Origin: Streptomyces sp. DvalAA-43
GTDB taxonomy: Bacteria; Actinomycetota; Actinomycetes; Streptomycetales; Streptomycetaceae
Assembly: GCF_900091725.1 (NCBI RefSeq)
Contig: NZ_FMBW01000071.1
Coordinates: 248,001 to 312,000 of the forward strand
DNA: 64,000 nucleotides
Reading direction: 5' to 3'
This document shows, in pieces, positions 42,788 to 51,091 of this stretch. The position numbers and the translations under genes were made by a program. The stretch's first letter is position 1. Every line of letters starts with the position of its first letter. The notes beneath the pieces were generated by a model, which was given only the letters and a program-made list of their open reading frames with translations, ran no database searches and was not told where the DNA came from.

Positions 42788-43813
42788 GTCGTTGCCCAGA
42801 CTTCTCTGGGCGTCGCGGACCAGCGCACCCCCTGGCCTCTTGTTCTCGTAGGCTCGGGCGAGTATCCCCACGGTGGCGGCCATGGCCTGGCGGAGTTCGG
42901 CCGGTGCAACGACCTCGACATCCCCACCGAGCCTCAGCAGCTCGCCGCAGGCGTGCTCGGTGCCCTCGACCGGGATGACCGCCTCGACCCATCCGTCGTC
43001 GCCGACGGCGGTCGCGGTGGAGTCGACTGCCCGCACCACCTCCGGGGGGACGTTGTCGGGCAGGCGCCGGCGTCCCCGGGGAGAGAGGCGGACGGTGGCT
43101 GTGCCGGTGTAACGGCGAGCCTGGAAGTCATCGAGGTAGGAGACCCAGTACGCGCCCAGGTCGAAGTCCTGCGGCCGGTCGAATCGCTCGTCGCCCAGCA
43201 CCGCGTCGAGGACTTGGGCGACGCGGTAGGTCGCGGTCCCCTTGTCGGTGGCGGCCACGAGGTACCAGGTACCGGACTTGAGTACCAGGCCGTAGGGGTG
43301 GAGGTGGCGATTCACCTCCTGCGGGGCGCGCCAGCGGCGGTAGCGCACATCCACCGCACGCCGGGTGAGCACCGCGTCGACGAACAAGGTGAGATGCGGT
43401 ACCTGTTCGGGTTCCCGGTACCAGCCGGGGGCGTCCAGGTGGAACACGGCCGCGGCCCGTGCCGCCTCCTCGCGCAGTCCTGCCGGCAGCGCGGCGAGAA
43501 GCTTCAGCCGGGCCGCCGACATCTCCGCCGTGAATCCCAGGTCGGCGGCGGGCCCGGGCAGTCCGGCAAAAAGCAGTGTCCTCGCCTCGCCCTCGCTCAT
43601 CCCGGTGAGGCGGGTGCGGTAGCCGTCGAGCAGCTGGTAGCTGCCCCCGCGGCCCGGCTCCGCGTAGACCGGGACCCCTGCTGACTGGAGGCGCGCCACG
43701 TCACGGTAGGCGGTGCGCACGGACACGTTCAGCTCGTCGGCGATTTCCCGCGCGGACATACGGCCCCGCGATTGCAGCAACAGCAGCACCGAGAGCAGTC
43801 GACTGGCAGACAT
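42770..43813 (-). CDS. WYL-domain transcriptional regulator (YafY/DeoR-type)
   Basis: 347 residues from ATG 43813 (GAGGAG upstream). The N-terminal winged helix is SRLLSVLLLLQSRGRMSARE, VSVRTAYRDVARLQSAGVPV; the middle WYL domain shows GLVLKSGTWYLVAATDKG, and the C-terminus a WCX-like part. WYL proteins sense nucleic acids or other ligands. Divergent from the NIPSNAP gene, a likely target. The last residues (EAPGC) are encoded by the att hairpin, so the native C-terminus may have been replaced at the recombination junction. Confidence 0.85.
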   Translation of the reverse strand: MSASRLLSVLLLLQSRGRMSAREIADELNVSVRTAYRDVARLQSAGVPVYAEPGRGGSYQLLDGYRTRLTGMSEGEARTLLFAGLPGPAADLGFTAEMSAARLKLLAALPAGLREEAARAAAVFHLDAPGWYREPEQVPHLTLFVDAVLTRRAVDVRYRRWRAPQEVNRHLHPYGLVLKSGTWYLVAATDKGTATYRVAQVLDAVLGDERFDRPQDFDLGAYWVSYLDDFQARRYTGTATVRLSPRGRRRLPDNVPPEVVRAVDSTATAVGDDGWVEAVIPVEGTEHACGELLRLGGDVEVVAPAELRQAMAATVGILARAYENKRPGGALVRDAQRSLGNDEAPGC

Positions 43814-43938
43814 GCGCGCATTCTCCTCGGAAACCCTGACAGCACCTGTCACACAGCTCCCCTACCGTCGAACCACTTCCCGGCTACGGCCGAACAGGCC
43901 GGAGCCTTGCACGGAGAACACCGAACAGGAGTCTTGCT

Positions 43939-44676
43939 GTGCCACCCACCGAACTCGTCGGCCCACCGGCCGTGATCGAGCTTCGCCAGTACACGCTGCG
44001 TCCCCGCCGACGCGACGAGCTCATCGAGCTGTTCGACCGGGAGTTCGTCGAATCCCAGGAAGGCGTGGGGATGAGTGTGCTCGGCCAGTTCCGGGACCTC
44101 GACGATCCGGACCGATTCGTCTGGCTGCGCGGATTCCGGGACATGGAGACGCGCCATCGCGCGCTCACGGACTTCTACGGCGGACCCGTCTGGGCCGAGC
44201 ACGGTCCGCAGGCGAACGACACCATGATCGACTCCGACGATGTCCTCCTCCTGCGCCCCGTGTCGGCCGTGGGCGGCTTCACCGGCTCCCTGTCCGGGCG
44301 GCCCCCGGTCGGCGCTACGGCGCCTGACCGGTTCGTGTCCGCCACCGTGTGGTCCTTCCCTCCCGGACGGCAGGACGGCATCGCGCTGATCCGGGACGGC
44401 TTCCTCCCCGCGCTCCAGGAGACGGGACCCGCACCGCTCGCCTTCCTGACCACCGAGCACGCGCACAACACATTCGCCGGGCTGCCGGTCCGCGCCGGCG
44501 AGAACGTCGCCGCGATCTTCACCTCGTACCCCGACGAGAGTGCGCACCGTCGGCACCTCGCCGACCTGCAAGTCCACCCCCTCGCACGGGACGAGATCCT
44601 GCCGGGTATCGAGCGGGAACAGACAGCGGCACCTCAGGTACTCCGGCTCGGGCCCACCGGTCGCTCGCTGATCTGA
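43939..44676 (+). CDS. NIPSNAP-family protein
   Basis: 245 residues from GTG 43939 (AGGAG upstream). Two ferredoxin-like alpha/beta units: VIELRQYTLRPRRRDELIEL, SVLGQFRDLDDPDRFVWLRG in the first, and a second unit from FVSATVWSFPPGRQDG on. NIPSNAP domains bind small ligands or act as oxygenase-like enzymes; bacterial roles are mostly unknown. Divergent pair with the WYL regulator, 125 bp apart. Confidence 0.85.
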   Translation: MPPTELVGPPAVIELRQYTLRPRRRDELIELFDREFVESQEGVGMSVLGQFRDLDDPDRFVWLRGFRDMETRHRALTDFYGGPVWAEHGPQANDTMIDSDDVLLLRPVSAVGGFTGSLSGRPPVGATAPDRFVSATVWSFPPGRQDGIALIRDGFLPALQETGPAPLAFLTTEHAHNTFAGLPVRAGENVAAIFTSYPDESAHRRHLADLQVHPLARDEILPGIEREQTAAPQVLRLGPTGRSLI

Positions 44677-45088
44677 CTCCGAACGGGCGCCTGGGGAGAG
44701 GCGGTCGAGGGCGCGCCTGCAGCAAGGCCGTGCCACAACGTGCCAGTGAGAACGGTGAACAGCGGACAGCACAGGGTTCGCCAGGGCAGCCAGAACGGGG
44801 CTGTAAATGAATACCTGCGCCGGCCGTCTCAGAATTTAACGGCCCTTACTGGGAGAGTTTCTGCCGCAGCACGCACGGGAAATATTCGTCGCACACAATC
44901 CTCCATGGCGTGCTACTGTCGGACTCAGTTGCAGTTTTGGTACCCAAAAACTTCAAGCGCCTCCGGTCGGCCTCGATGCCGCAGGGTAGCGCTTTGTATT
45001 TCCGGTCATTTTCCGGGCAGGGCATCATCGCGGCGACACGGTTTCCGTACAGTACGGATTCCGGTGTACTGCCCAAAGGAGATATGAC
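44677..45088. other. Intergenic with an orphan att arm; long leader of csp
   Basis: The arm motif is at 44739-44768. After it the DNA becomes AT-richer (44800-45080) and probably holds the cold-shock gene promoter and a long 5' untranslated leader, typical of csp mRNAs. Confidence 0.5.
44739..44768 (+). repeat. Orphan att arm motif without a core
   Basis: CGTGCC-N8-CGG-TG-AACAGCGGACA, preceded by GTGCCACAA as at the other sites. No tRNA core is found about 118 bp downstream (around 44857). Confidence 0.65.
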
Positions 45089-45292
45089 ATGGCTACTGGC
45101 ACCGTGAAGTGGTTCAACGCGGAAAAGGGTTTCGGCTTCATCGAGCAGGACGGTGGCGGCGCTGACGTGTTTGCCCACTTCTCGAACATCGCCGCCCAGG
45201 GCTTCCGCGAACTGCAGGAAGGCCAGAAGGTCAGCTTCGACATCGCGCAGGGTCAGAAGGGCCCGACGGCCGAGAACATCGTTTCTGCCTGA
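45089..45292 (+). CDS. Cold-shock protein (CspA family)
   Basis: 67 residues, [20 protein letters not shown] with RNP1 KGFGFI and RNP2 VFAHF. A single cold-shock domain that binds single-stranded RNA/DNA and melts secondary structure. AAAGGAGATAT gives a strong ribosome site. A second csp lies at 49937 with about 80% identity. Followed by a terminator and, 300 bp on, an RNA helicase gene. Confidence 0.95.
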   Translation: MATGTVKWFNAEKGFGFIEQDGGGADVFAHFSNIAAQGFRELQEGQKVSFDIAQGQKGPTAENIVSA

Positions 45293-45310
45293 CGCTGACG
45301 CACATTTCGT

Positions 45311-45348
45311 AGCTGGGGCCCGCATCCCTCGGGGTGCGGGCCCCAGCT
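45311..45348 (+). terminator. Terminator after csp
   Basis: Perfect 14-bp stem AGCTGGGGCCCGCA/TGCGGGCCCCAGCT with a 10-nt loop. Confidence 0.85.
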
Positions 45349-45556
45349 GCACGCGTTTCCGTAGTGGTTTCGTCTACGGGAACACCCTATTGAGGGACGC
45401 AGCCTCCTCGGAGCCGCGCCCGGCGATGCACCGGATTCATTTCTGCACGCCATCCCCCATTTCTGCTTACGTCGACGCGGATTTCCCGTGGGTCGCGTTC
45501 GCATTCCATTCGGTCCGTGCCTGTGATTCCCCGTGCTGCTCTTTCGCTGCGGAATT

Positions 45557-45579
45557 CCTTGATACGTGCCGTATCAAGG
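45557..45579 (+). promoter_or_regulatory. Leader hairpin that covers part of the helicase ribosome site
   Basis: Perfect 10-bp stem CCTTGATACG-TGC-CGTATCAAGG. Its last bases AAGG are the first half of the AAGGAAGG Shine-Dalgarno run 6 bp before the start codon at 45590. In RNA it could act as a temperature- or protein-sensitive switch. Confidence 0.6.
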
Positions 45580-45589
45580 AAGGTTCTGT

Positions 45590-47131
45590 ATGAACCCCAC
45601 ACGCACGAACAACCGTTCCTCCCGTGCCCGCCGCGACGGCGGCCACGGGTACGGCTCCACCGCTGGTTCGGGTCGGGGCAGTCGCTTCGGTTCGTCCGCC
45701 CCGAACCGTTCGTCCGCATCGAGTCGCTCGTCCGCCCCGAACCGTTCGGCAGGTCCGAGCCGTTCGGGTGGCCGGCGGCCCGCCGCGATGCAGGGAGAGT
45801 TCGCCCTGCCCGAGACGATCACTCCGGCGCTGCCCGCAGTCGAGGTGTTCAGCGACCTCGACATGCCGAGGAGCCTGCTGGCCGCGCTCACCGCGCAAGG
45901 CGTGGCCAAGCCGTTTCCGATCCAAGGTGCGACGCTGCCGAACTCCCTGGCGGGCCGCGACGTCCTGGGCCGCGGCCGGACCGGTTCCGGCAAGACTCTC
46001 GCCTTCGGCCTGGCCCTGCTGGCCCGCACCGCCGGGCAGCGCGCCGAGCCCCGTCAGCCGCTGGCCCTGGTTCTGGTTCCCACCCGGGAACTCGCTCAGC
46101 AGGTCACCGATGCCCTCACCCCTTACGCCCGCGCCGTGAAGCTGCGCCTGACCACTGTCGTCGGCGGGATGCCGATCGGCCGGCAGGCGAACGCGCTGCG
46201 GAGCGGCACCGAGGTCGTCGTGGCCACCCCCGGTCGCCTCAAGGACCTCATCGACCGCGGCGACTGCCGGCTGAACCAGGTCGCCATCACCGTCCTGGAC
46301 GAGGCCGACCAGATGGCCGACATGGGCTTCATGCCGCAGGTCACCGCGCTCCTGGACCAGGTCCGCCCCGAGGGCCAGCGCATGCTGTTCTCCGCGACCC
46401 TGGACCGTAACGTCGACCTTCTGGTCCGTCGCTACCTCACCGACCCCGTCGTCCACTCCGTGGATCCCTCCCAGGGGGCCGTCACCACGATGGAACATCA
46501 CGTCCTGCACGTGCACGGTGCCGACAAGCACCGGCTGACGACGGAGATCGCGGCGCGCGACGGCCGGGTGATCATGTTCCTGGACACCAAGCATGCCGTG
46601 GACCGCCTCACCCAGGACCTCCTCACCAGTGGTGTCCGGGCTGCCGCTCTCCACGGCGGCAAGTCACAGCCGCAGCGCACCCGCACCCTCGCCCAGTTCA
46701 AGACGGGGCACGTCACCGTCCTGGTCGCGACGAACGTCGCGGCGCGCGGCATTCACGTCGACCACCTGGACCTCGTCGTGAACGTGGACCCGCCGACCGA
46801 CCACAAGGACTACCTCCACCGCGGCGGCCGTACCGCGCGGGCCGGCGAGTCCGGCAGTGTCGTCACCCTGGTCACCAACAACCAGCGCCGCGACATGACG
46901 CGCCTCATGGCGGCCGCCGGCATCGTGCCCCGGACCACCCAGGTCCGCTCCGGCGAGGAAGCACTCAGCCGGATCACCGGTGCCCGGACCCCCTCCGGTA
47001 TCCCCGTGACGATCACCGCGCCGGCACCCGAGCGGCGCAAGCGCGGCACGGCCTCCCGTGGCCGGCGCAGCCCGGCCGCGGCTGCCCGGCGCGTGAGCGG
47101 GCGGCAGTCCGCCTTCGACGCGGCGGCCTGA
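45590..47131 (+). CDS. DEAD-box RNA helicase
   Basis: 513 residues. A low-complexity Ser/Arg/Gly N-terminus (~70 residues) precedes the two RecA domains. Motifs: Q-like KPFPIQGATLP, I RGRTGSGKT (usually A-x-T-G-S-G-K-T), Ia VPTRELA, II VLDEADQMADMGF, III FSATLD, V VATNVAARGIHVDHL, VI HRGGRTARAGESG. The C-terminal tail is basic (ERRKRGTASRGRRS), as in RNA-remodelling helicases. ATG 45590 follows AAGGAAGG. With csp on both sides it likely unwinds RNA in the cold. Confidence 0.92.
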   Translation: MNPTRTNNRSSRARRDGGHGYGSTAGSGRGSRFGSSAPNRSSASSRSSAPNRSAGPSRSGGRRPAAMQGEFALPETITPALPAVEVFSDLDMPRSLLAALTAQGVAKPFPIQGATLPNSLAGRDVLGRGRTGSGKTLAFGLALLARTAGQRAEPRQPLALVLVPTRELAQQVTDALTPYARAVKLRLTTVVGGMPIGRQANALRSGTEVVVATPGRLKDLIDRGDCRLNQVAITVLDEADQMADMGFMPQVTALLDQVRPEGQRMLFSATLDRNVDLLVRRYLTDPVVHSVDPSQGAVTTMEHHVLHVHGADKHRLTTEIAARDGRVIMFLDTKHAVDRLTQDLLTSGVRAAALHGGKSQPQRTRTLAQFKTGHVTVLVATNVAARGIHVDHLDLVVNVDPPTDHKDYLHRGGRTARAGESGSVVTLVTNNQRRDMTRLMAAAGIVPRTTQVRSGEEALSRITGARTPSGIPVTITAPAPERRKRGTASRGRRSPAAAARRVSGRQSAFDAAA

Positions 47132-47177
47132 GCACCGCGTGGTCCGGAAGCCGACCCATCTCCGCAGGAGGCACGTC

Positions 47178-47576
47178 ATGACACTGGTCCAGATGCAGCC
47201 CCACCCGGCGAACGCCGGCCCCGTACCCCGGACGGCGCTCGACACCATGAACACGGCCGGGCCGCAGGTCTGCGACGACATGACCGTCGAGGTGGCCCTC
47301 TCCGTCATGGCCAGTGCCAGGACCGGGCACCTGAGGGTCTGCGACAACGACGGCCTGTGCACCGGACTGATCACCCGGGACCAGCTCACCATCGTCCGCG
47401 ACGGCCCCGCCTACACGGACCGGCTCCAGCTGCGCGACATCCTCGGCGACCGCGGGCCGCACACCTCGCCCGCCACCAAGATGGCCGAGCACGCCACGCA
47501 CCGCCGCCGGCTGGCTACCCAATCCGTCGTGGACGAGCAGGACAAGGCCCCGGGCGTCCTCGCCCTGGCCCTCTGA
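47178..47576 (+). CDS. CBS-domain-like protein
   Basis: 132 residues from ATG 47178 (GCAGGAGG upstream). A single CBS-like unit: TMNTAGPQVCDDMTVEVALS, VMASARTGHLRVCDNDGLCT, GLITRDQLTIV. CBS units usually pair to bind adenosyl nucleotides; with one unit it would need to dimerise. It lies 46 bp after the helicase and is probably co-transcribed with it. Confidence 0.75.
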   Translation: MTLVQMQPHPANAGPVPRTALDTMNTAGPQVCDDMTVEVALSVMASARTGHLRVCDNDGLCTGLITRDQLTIVRDGPAYTDRLQLRDILGDRGPHTSPATKMAEHATHRRRLATQSVVDEQDKAPGVLALAL

Positions 47577-47625
47577 ACCGTCTTACCACGGCGGAACAAT
47601 CCCCTTCCTCTCCCTGTGAGGCATC

Positions 47626-47937
47626 GTGCGCTGTGTCATCGCCCGCTTCCCGTTCGAACTCACCAAGAGCGGCGTCCTGGACTCCATGAAGGACATCAAG
47701 CCCGAGGAGGTCGTCGGCGAGTCCGTGACCATCGGCCGCCGCGCCTACCCCGTCAAACAGGTCGGCGAGGTCATCACCCGCCAGGACCGCCGCGACTTCA
47801 GCGCCGACGAAGTCCTCCGGGCCATGACCAAGCTCGGCTTCACCTGCCGCAGCCTCCCCCGGACCGCCGCGCCCACCCGCGCCCTCAGCCCACTCCAGCA
47901 CGCCTCCGCGATGCTCGGCACGCCGGTGGCCGTCTGA
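47626..47937 (+). CDS. SCO5918-family protein
   Basis: 103 residues from GTG 47626, starting MRCVIARFPFELTKSGVLDS and containing VGESVTIGRRAYPVKQVGEV and DEVLRAMTKLGFTCRSLP. This small conserved Streptomyces protein is regularly next to the DEAD-box helicase, CBS protein and csp; function unknown. End of the rightward operon, followed by a strong terminator. Confidence 0.8.
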   Translation: MRCVIARFPFELTKSGVLDSMKDIKPEEVVGESVTIGRRAYPVKQVGEVITRQDRRDFSADEVLRAMTKLGFTCRSLPRTAAPTRALSPLQHASAMLGTPVAV

Positions 47938-47990
47938 CCATCTGGCCACCTGGCCGATGGGAAACGCGAGCTGACACCTGAACAGTCGGG

Positions 47991-48022
47991 AGGGCCCGAC
48001 CGGCACACGCCGGTCGGGCCCT
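47991..48022 (+). terminator. Terminator of the helicase operon
   Basis: Perfect 14-bp stem AGGGCCCGACCGGC-ACAC-GCCGGTCGGGCCCT. It may also serve the converging gene at 48059. Confidence 0.85.
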
Positions 48023-48058
48023 CTCGCGTTCCGGTGAGTTTCTCTACGCGGCGCGCCG

Positions 48059-48418
48059 TCAGTGATCGGAGTAGCTGAAGTCGCCCATGGTCCAGGCGCT
48101 GACATCCGCGATCGAGACGCGGTACATCCCACCCGTCTCCGGGATCCCCACCGTGCCCTGAAGGATCCGCGCCATATGGAAGTGCAGATACGCGGGAGGC
48201 CCGTCCCGCCGCGTCGTAGCGGTGAACACGGCGGAGAACTCGCCCAGACGGGACGAGTCCGTCAGGACCTCCGACACCCGTTGCCTCCACACGGCTTCGG
48301 GCGCCAGTCGGCCGGTGATGACAGCACCACCGGTGACCACGGTCAGGGACATCTGATTGTTGTGCCCGGACTCCACCAGCGCGGCGACGTCAACGAGCAG
48401 CTCGTCAGGCTTCGACAT
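48059..48418 (-). CDS. Hypothetical protein, loosely GvpU-like
   Basis: 119 residues. ALVESGHNNQMSLTVVTGGA, VITGRLAPEAVWRQRVSEVL and PAYLHFHMARILQGTVGIPE suggest a small beta-barrel. The V-T-G-G-x-V-I-T-G pattern recalls gas-vesicle accessory protein GvpU, but no gas vesicle genes are near. Convergent with the helicase operon. Confidence 0.6.
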   Translation of the reverse strand: MSKPDELLVDVAALVESGHNNQMSLTVVTGGAVITGRLAPEAVWRQRVSEVLTDSSRLGEFSAVFTATTRRDGPPAYLHFHMARILQGTVGIPETGGMYRVSIADVSAWTMGDFSYSDH

Positions 48419-48730
48419 GAGAGCCGATCCTATTCGCGGGTCGACCCGTCCGTCCCCTCGACCGGTCGTGCTGCCGAGCGGGACGGGCAGTCACCGTCTT
48501 CCCCTCGGAGGCCCGCCGGCTGACCGCGGCCGCTCTGACGAGTCGGTTGGCCACGGGCCGGCCGATGCCTCCGGCGAGGTCGATTACCTCCTCACGGGAC
48601 ACACAAAAATCTCTGTTGGCCGGAGTAGACATTGGGTGGTGGTGTGGTTATGGTTTCTCTCGTAACCCAGAGAGACAGCAAGACCTGGCAGAGACGAACT
48701 GCCGGTAGTACATGTAGGTGCAGGACGGTG

Positions 48731-48990
48731 CGGCAGTGGAGTTTCGAAGCCAGGGTTGTTGAAGGACGGCGACGGGACTGACGGCCGGACCGGGTGGCCC
48801 GCAGCGAGGGGCCGCCGGAGCGGGACCGCCGTCATGACAGTTGCGGTGCCCGTGAGTGCAGTACGCAGTACCCAGCAGTGAAGTGACCGAGCGGTACCTC
48901 GGTGAAGGCGTCGGCTGCGGACGCGCGCACCGGGAAGTTCGGCAGTGGGGTTCCAAGCCAGAGCAGACGCAGGACGGGCAACGGGGCTGG
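48731..48990. repeat. Pair of diverged ~50-bp direct repeats
   Basis: Copy one 48731-48780 (CGGCAGTGGAGTTTCGAAGC...) and copy two 48940-48990 (CGGCAGTGGGGTTCCAAGCC...); both continue into GGACGG(C/G)(G/C)A(A/C)GGG(A/G)CTG. Confidence 0.6.
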
Positions 48991-49023
48991 CTGCCGAAGA
49001 GTGGCGCTGTCACAGGCCGCTGA

Positions 49024-49087
49024 GCAGTACGCATCACCAGCAGTACGCGTCACCAGCAGTAGAGCAGTACCAGCAGTACGCAGTACC
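49024..49087. repeat. Tandem GCAGTACGC repeat cluster
   Basis: Two 16-bp units GCAGTACGC(A/G)TCACCA in tandem at 49024-49055, then partial GCAGTA units at 49056, 49064 and 49073. A further copy, GCAGTACGCAGTACC, is at 48858-48872. Confidence 0.7.
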
Positions 49088-49310
49088 CCCATGGTAGGTA
49101 GTGATCACCGAGGGAAGAACGGAGGAGCAAGCGCCATCAGGATCGCCTGGGCCGGAGTCTTTGGGCCCGGGTACCGCAGGACATCGATAGTGAGGTGGTC
49201 TCCGGTCAAGCAACCGCGATCCCCGCACTCCCGACAGCAGCCAGGTCGGGGCCGCGGATACAGAATGCCGGTGCAGTATCAGGGCCGGCAGGTGGTGTAG
49301 TAGTTCCTTC

Positions 49311-49342
49311 GGGGCCCTGGTGCCGTACGGCACCAGGGCCCC
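49311..49342 (+). terminator. 32-bp perfect palindrome before the MerR-like gene
   Basis: GGGGCCCTGGTGCCG-TA-CGGCACCAGGGCCCC. It could end an upstream transcript or act as an attenuator, since the gene's ribosome site begins 16 bp later. Confidence 0.6.
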
Positions 49343-49369
49343 TCCACGCGTTCCACAAGAGAGGTGCAA

Positions 49370-49708
49370 GTGACAGCAGACGACTCGTACGGCCGTCTTG
49401 ACGACGACGACTACCCCGCCTACACGATGGGCCGGGCCGCCGAGATGCTCGGCACCACCCAGGGTTTCCTCCGCGCCATCGGCGAAGCCCGTCTGATCAC
49501 CCCGCTGCGCTCGGAGGGCGGCCATCGCCGCTACTCCCGCTACCAGCTGCGCATCGCCGCCCGCGCCCGCGAACTGGTCGACCAGGGCACGTCCATCGAG
49601 GCCGCCTGTCGCATCGTCGTCCTGGAGGACCAGCTGGAAGAGGCGCAGCGCATCAACGCCGAGTACCGCCGCGCCGCCGAATCGGCAGAGCCGCCGACCG
49701 CCGAGTGA
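49370..49708 (+). CDS. MerR-like helix-turn-helix regulator
   Basis: 112 residues from GTG 49370 (GAGAGG upstream; another GTG is two codons earlier). YTMGRAAEMLGTTQGFLRAI and LITPLRSEGGHRRYSRYQLR give the MerR winged helix, and the C-terminus is a short coiled coil (AACRIVVLEDQLEEAQRINA). No sensor cysteines. Found in Streptomyces next to csp genes, so a role in cold or stress control is plausible. Followed by a terminator. Confidence 0.85.
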   Translation: MTADDSYGRLDDDDYPAYTMGRAAEMLGTTQGFLRAIGEARLITPLRSEGGHRRYSRYQLRIAARARELVDQGTSIEAACRIVVLEDQLEEAQRINAEYRRAAESAEPPTAE

Positions 49709-49709
49709 G

Positions 49710-49740
49710 GCGGTGCCCGCCGGACACCGGCGGGCACCGC
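49710..49740 (+). terminator. Terminator after the MerR-like gene
   Basis: Perfect 14-bp stem GCGGTGCCCGCCGG-ACA-CCGGCGGGCACCGC just after the stop codon. Confidence 0.85.
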
Positions 49741-49936
49741 GCACAGGTGCAGGCGATTCCTCTGGTGACGGAGTGTGCGGACGTGTAGCGTCCCGGTGAG
49801 TTGTCGTGGTTCGGAAGTTCCCTCTGCCCACCCCTTCGGTGTGGGCGTTTTGCTGTGCTGTGCCGCAGGAACCAGGACGATCACCTCCGCCTTCCGCATG
49901 GAGCGGGAGACGTCAATCGACTGGAAGGCATGAGAC

Positions 49937-50140
49937 ATGGCTACGGGAACTGTGAAGTGGTTCAACGCGGAAAAGGGCTTCGGCTTCATCGCTCAGGACG
50001 GCGGCGGCCCGGACGTCTTCGCCCACTACTCGGCGATCAACTCCTCGGGCTTCCGTGAGCTCCAGGAGGGTCAGGTCGTGACGTTCGACGTCACCCAGGG
50101 CCAGAAGGGCCCCCAGGCGGAGAACATCAACCCGGCCTGA
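49937..50140 (+). CDS. Second cold-shock protein (CspA family)
   Basis: 67 residues, [43 protein letters not shown]1 and RNP2 intact. GGAAGG precedes ATG 49937. The DNA around the start (ATGGCTAC-GG-AC-GTGAAGTGG) is nearly identical to the first csp, so the pair arose by duplication or shared import. Confidence 0.95.
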   Translation: MATGTVKWFNAEKGFGFIAQDGGGPDVFAHYSAINSSGFRELQEGQVVTFDVTQGQKGPQAENINPA

Positions 50141-50199
50141 TCTTCCCCACACCTCCGGCGGAACCGGGATCTTCTGGGTCCGGCCGCAGGCCACGGCGG

Positions 50200-50222
50200 C
50201 CCCGGACCGCCCCGGTCCGGGG
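50200..50222 (+). terminator. Terminator after csp 2
   Basis: Perfect 10-bp stem CCCCGGACCG-CCC-CGGTCCGGGG. Confidence 0.65.
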
Positions 50223-50349
50223 CTCGCCCACGCGATCATGCGGGGTTCGGATGTATGCGCGCGGGGTCCCGGCCGGGAAACGACGGTACTGGGCGGGAGC
50301 TTCGCCTCCTCCGTCCCCTGGCAGCACCACGTGCCACAACGCGCCACAA

Positions 50350-50379
50350 CGTGCCAGTAGCGGCGGTGAACAGCGGTCG
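50350..50379 (+). repeat. att arm motif, core 5
   Basis: CGTGCC-N8-CGG-TG-AACAGCGGTCG, 119 bp before the core at 50469; two GTGCCACAA/GCGCCACAA units precede it. Confidence 0.75.
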
Positions 50380-50468
50380 GCAGGGCATCCGGCCATGGCG
50401 GCGAGAACAGTACCTTCAGTGGCTGTTCTGACGGTCAGCAGCCCTGCGGGCCACCAAGTGCCGAGTGA

Positions 50469-50510
50469 TTCCCAAGCTCGGAGCGCGAGTTCGATTCTCG
50501 TCACCCGCTC
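50469..50510 (+). repeat. att core 5 (tRNA-Gly 3' remnant)
   Basis: 41 of 42 bp match the tRNA copy (A to G in AAGCTCGGAGC). The hairpin after it is weak (GGCCCCGGGTCAACGCCGGTC). Confidence 0.92.
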
Positions 50511-50743
50511 CAGGAGATGGCCCCGGGTCAACGCCGGTCGCGCCGCCGCTCCCCGAGGCCGTGGCCGACTGCCGGCGGTGACGGACACCGGCCCTCGTGC
50601 TGCTCCTGACGTCGGGCGGCCGGGGGCTGGTCTGTTGGTAGCTTCACCGCCGGTGAGGCGGCGGTCGGGCCCGTCTCCTGCTCACAGGAGTGTTGTCTGC
50701 GTACCAAGCAGCTCACTGACAGCCCTTCCTGGATAATCGACCT
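50511..50743. other. Left end of segment E
   Basis: No gene; probably carries the promoter of the toxin pair (AT-richer patch at 50690-50735 with GATAAT at 50730). Confidence 0.4.
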
Positions 50744-51091
50744 ATGGCGTCACAGTCCGGCCTTTCCGATCTCCGTCGTGCAAAGTTCGCCCGGCGCCTG
50801 CCCTCAGCGCTCTCCGAGCTCGCCGGTCCCCAGCACGGCTCGGTACGCCTGCCGCTCCACCTTGCATGGTCAGGGCTGACCACGTTCGACCTCGACCGGC
50901 CCCGGCTGCGGATGAGCTACTACCGCATCGTCCTGGCCGAAGGCCAGCACGACGACCTGGTCCAGTACCTCGACCAGGATCTTCTCGTCGGCCTGTGGCC
51001 CACCCTGCGCACGCTGGTCAGCCGGGATGTCCGCGAGGTCTGGGAGAGCGCCTTCGGCGAGCTGGCCGACAGTGCCCGGACCGCTGCGTGA
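50744..51091 (+). CDS. Antitoxin-like partner of AbiEii-type protein
   Basis: 115 residues: MASQSGLSDLRRAKFARRLP, HGSVRLPLHLAWSGLTTFDL, YYRIVLAEGQHDDLVQYLDQ. Not a classical AbiEi, but its gene overlaps the nucleotidyltransferase gene by four bases (GTGA), the layout of type IV toxin-antitoxin pairs. It may neutralise the toxin or control the operon. Confidence 0.65.
   Translation: MASQSGLSDLRRAKFARRLPSALSELAGPQHGSVRLPLHLAWSGLTTFDLDRPRLRMSYYRIVLAEGQHDDLVQYLDQDLLVGLWPTLRTLVSRDVREVWESAFGELADSARTAA

Larger units (their letters stand above)
48419..49310. other. Long non-coding region with internal repeats
   Basis: About 890 bp without a supported gene. It holds a diverged direct repeat (48731-48780 and 48940-48990, both starting CGGCAGTGG), short GCAGTACGC repeats and ends at a 32-bp palindrome before the MerR-like gene. 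It could be a long leader RNA or a separate non-coding RNA. Confidence 0.5.

Noticed and set aside
49024-49087. CRISPR array
   Set aside because: The repeats are 8-16 bp, unevenly spaced and without unique spacers of 30-40 bp; no cas genes in the window.
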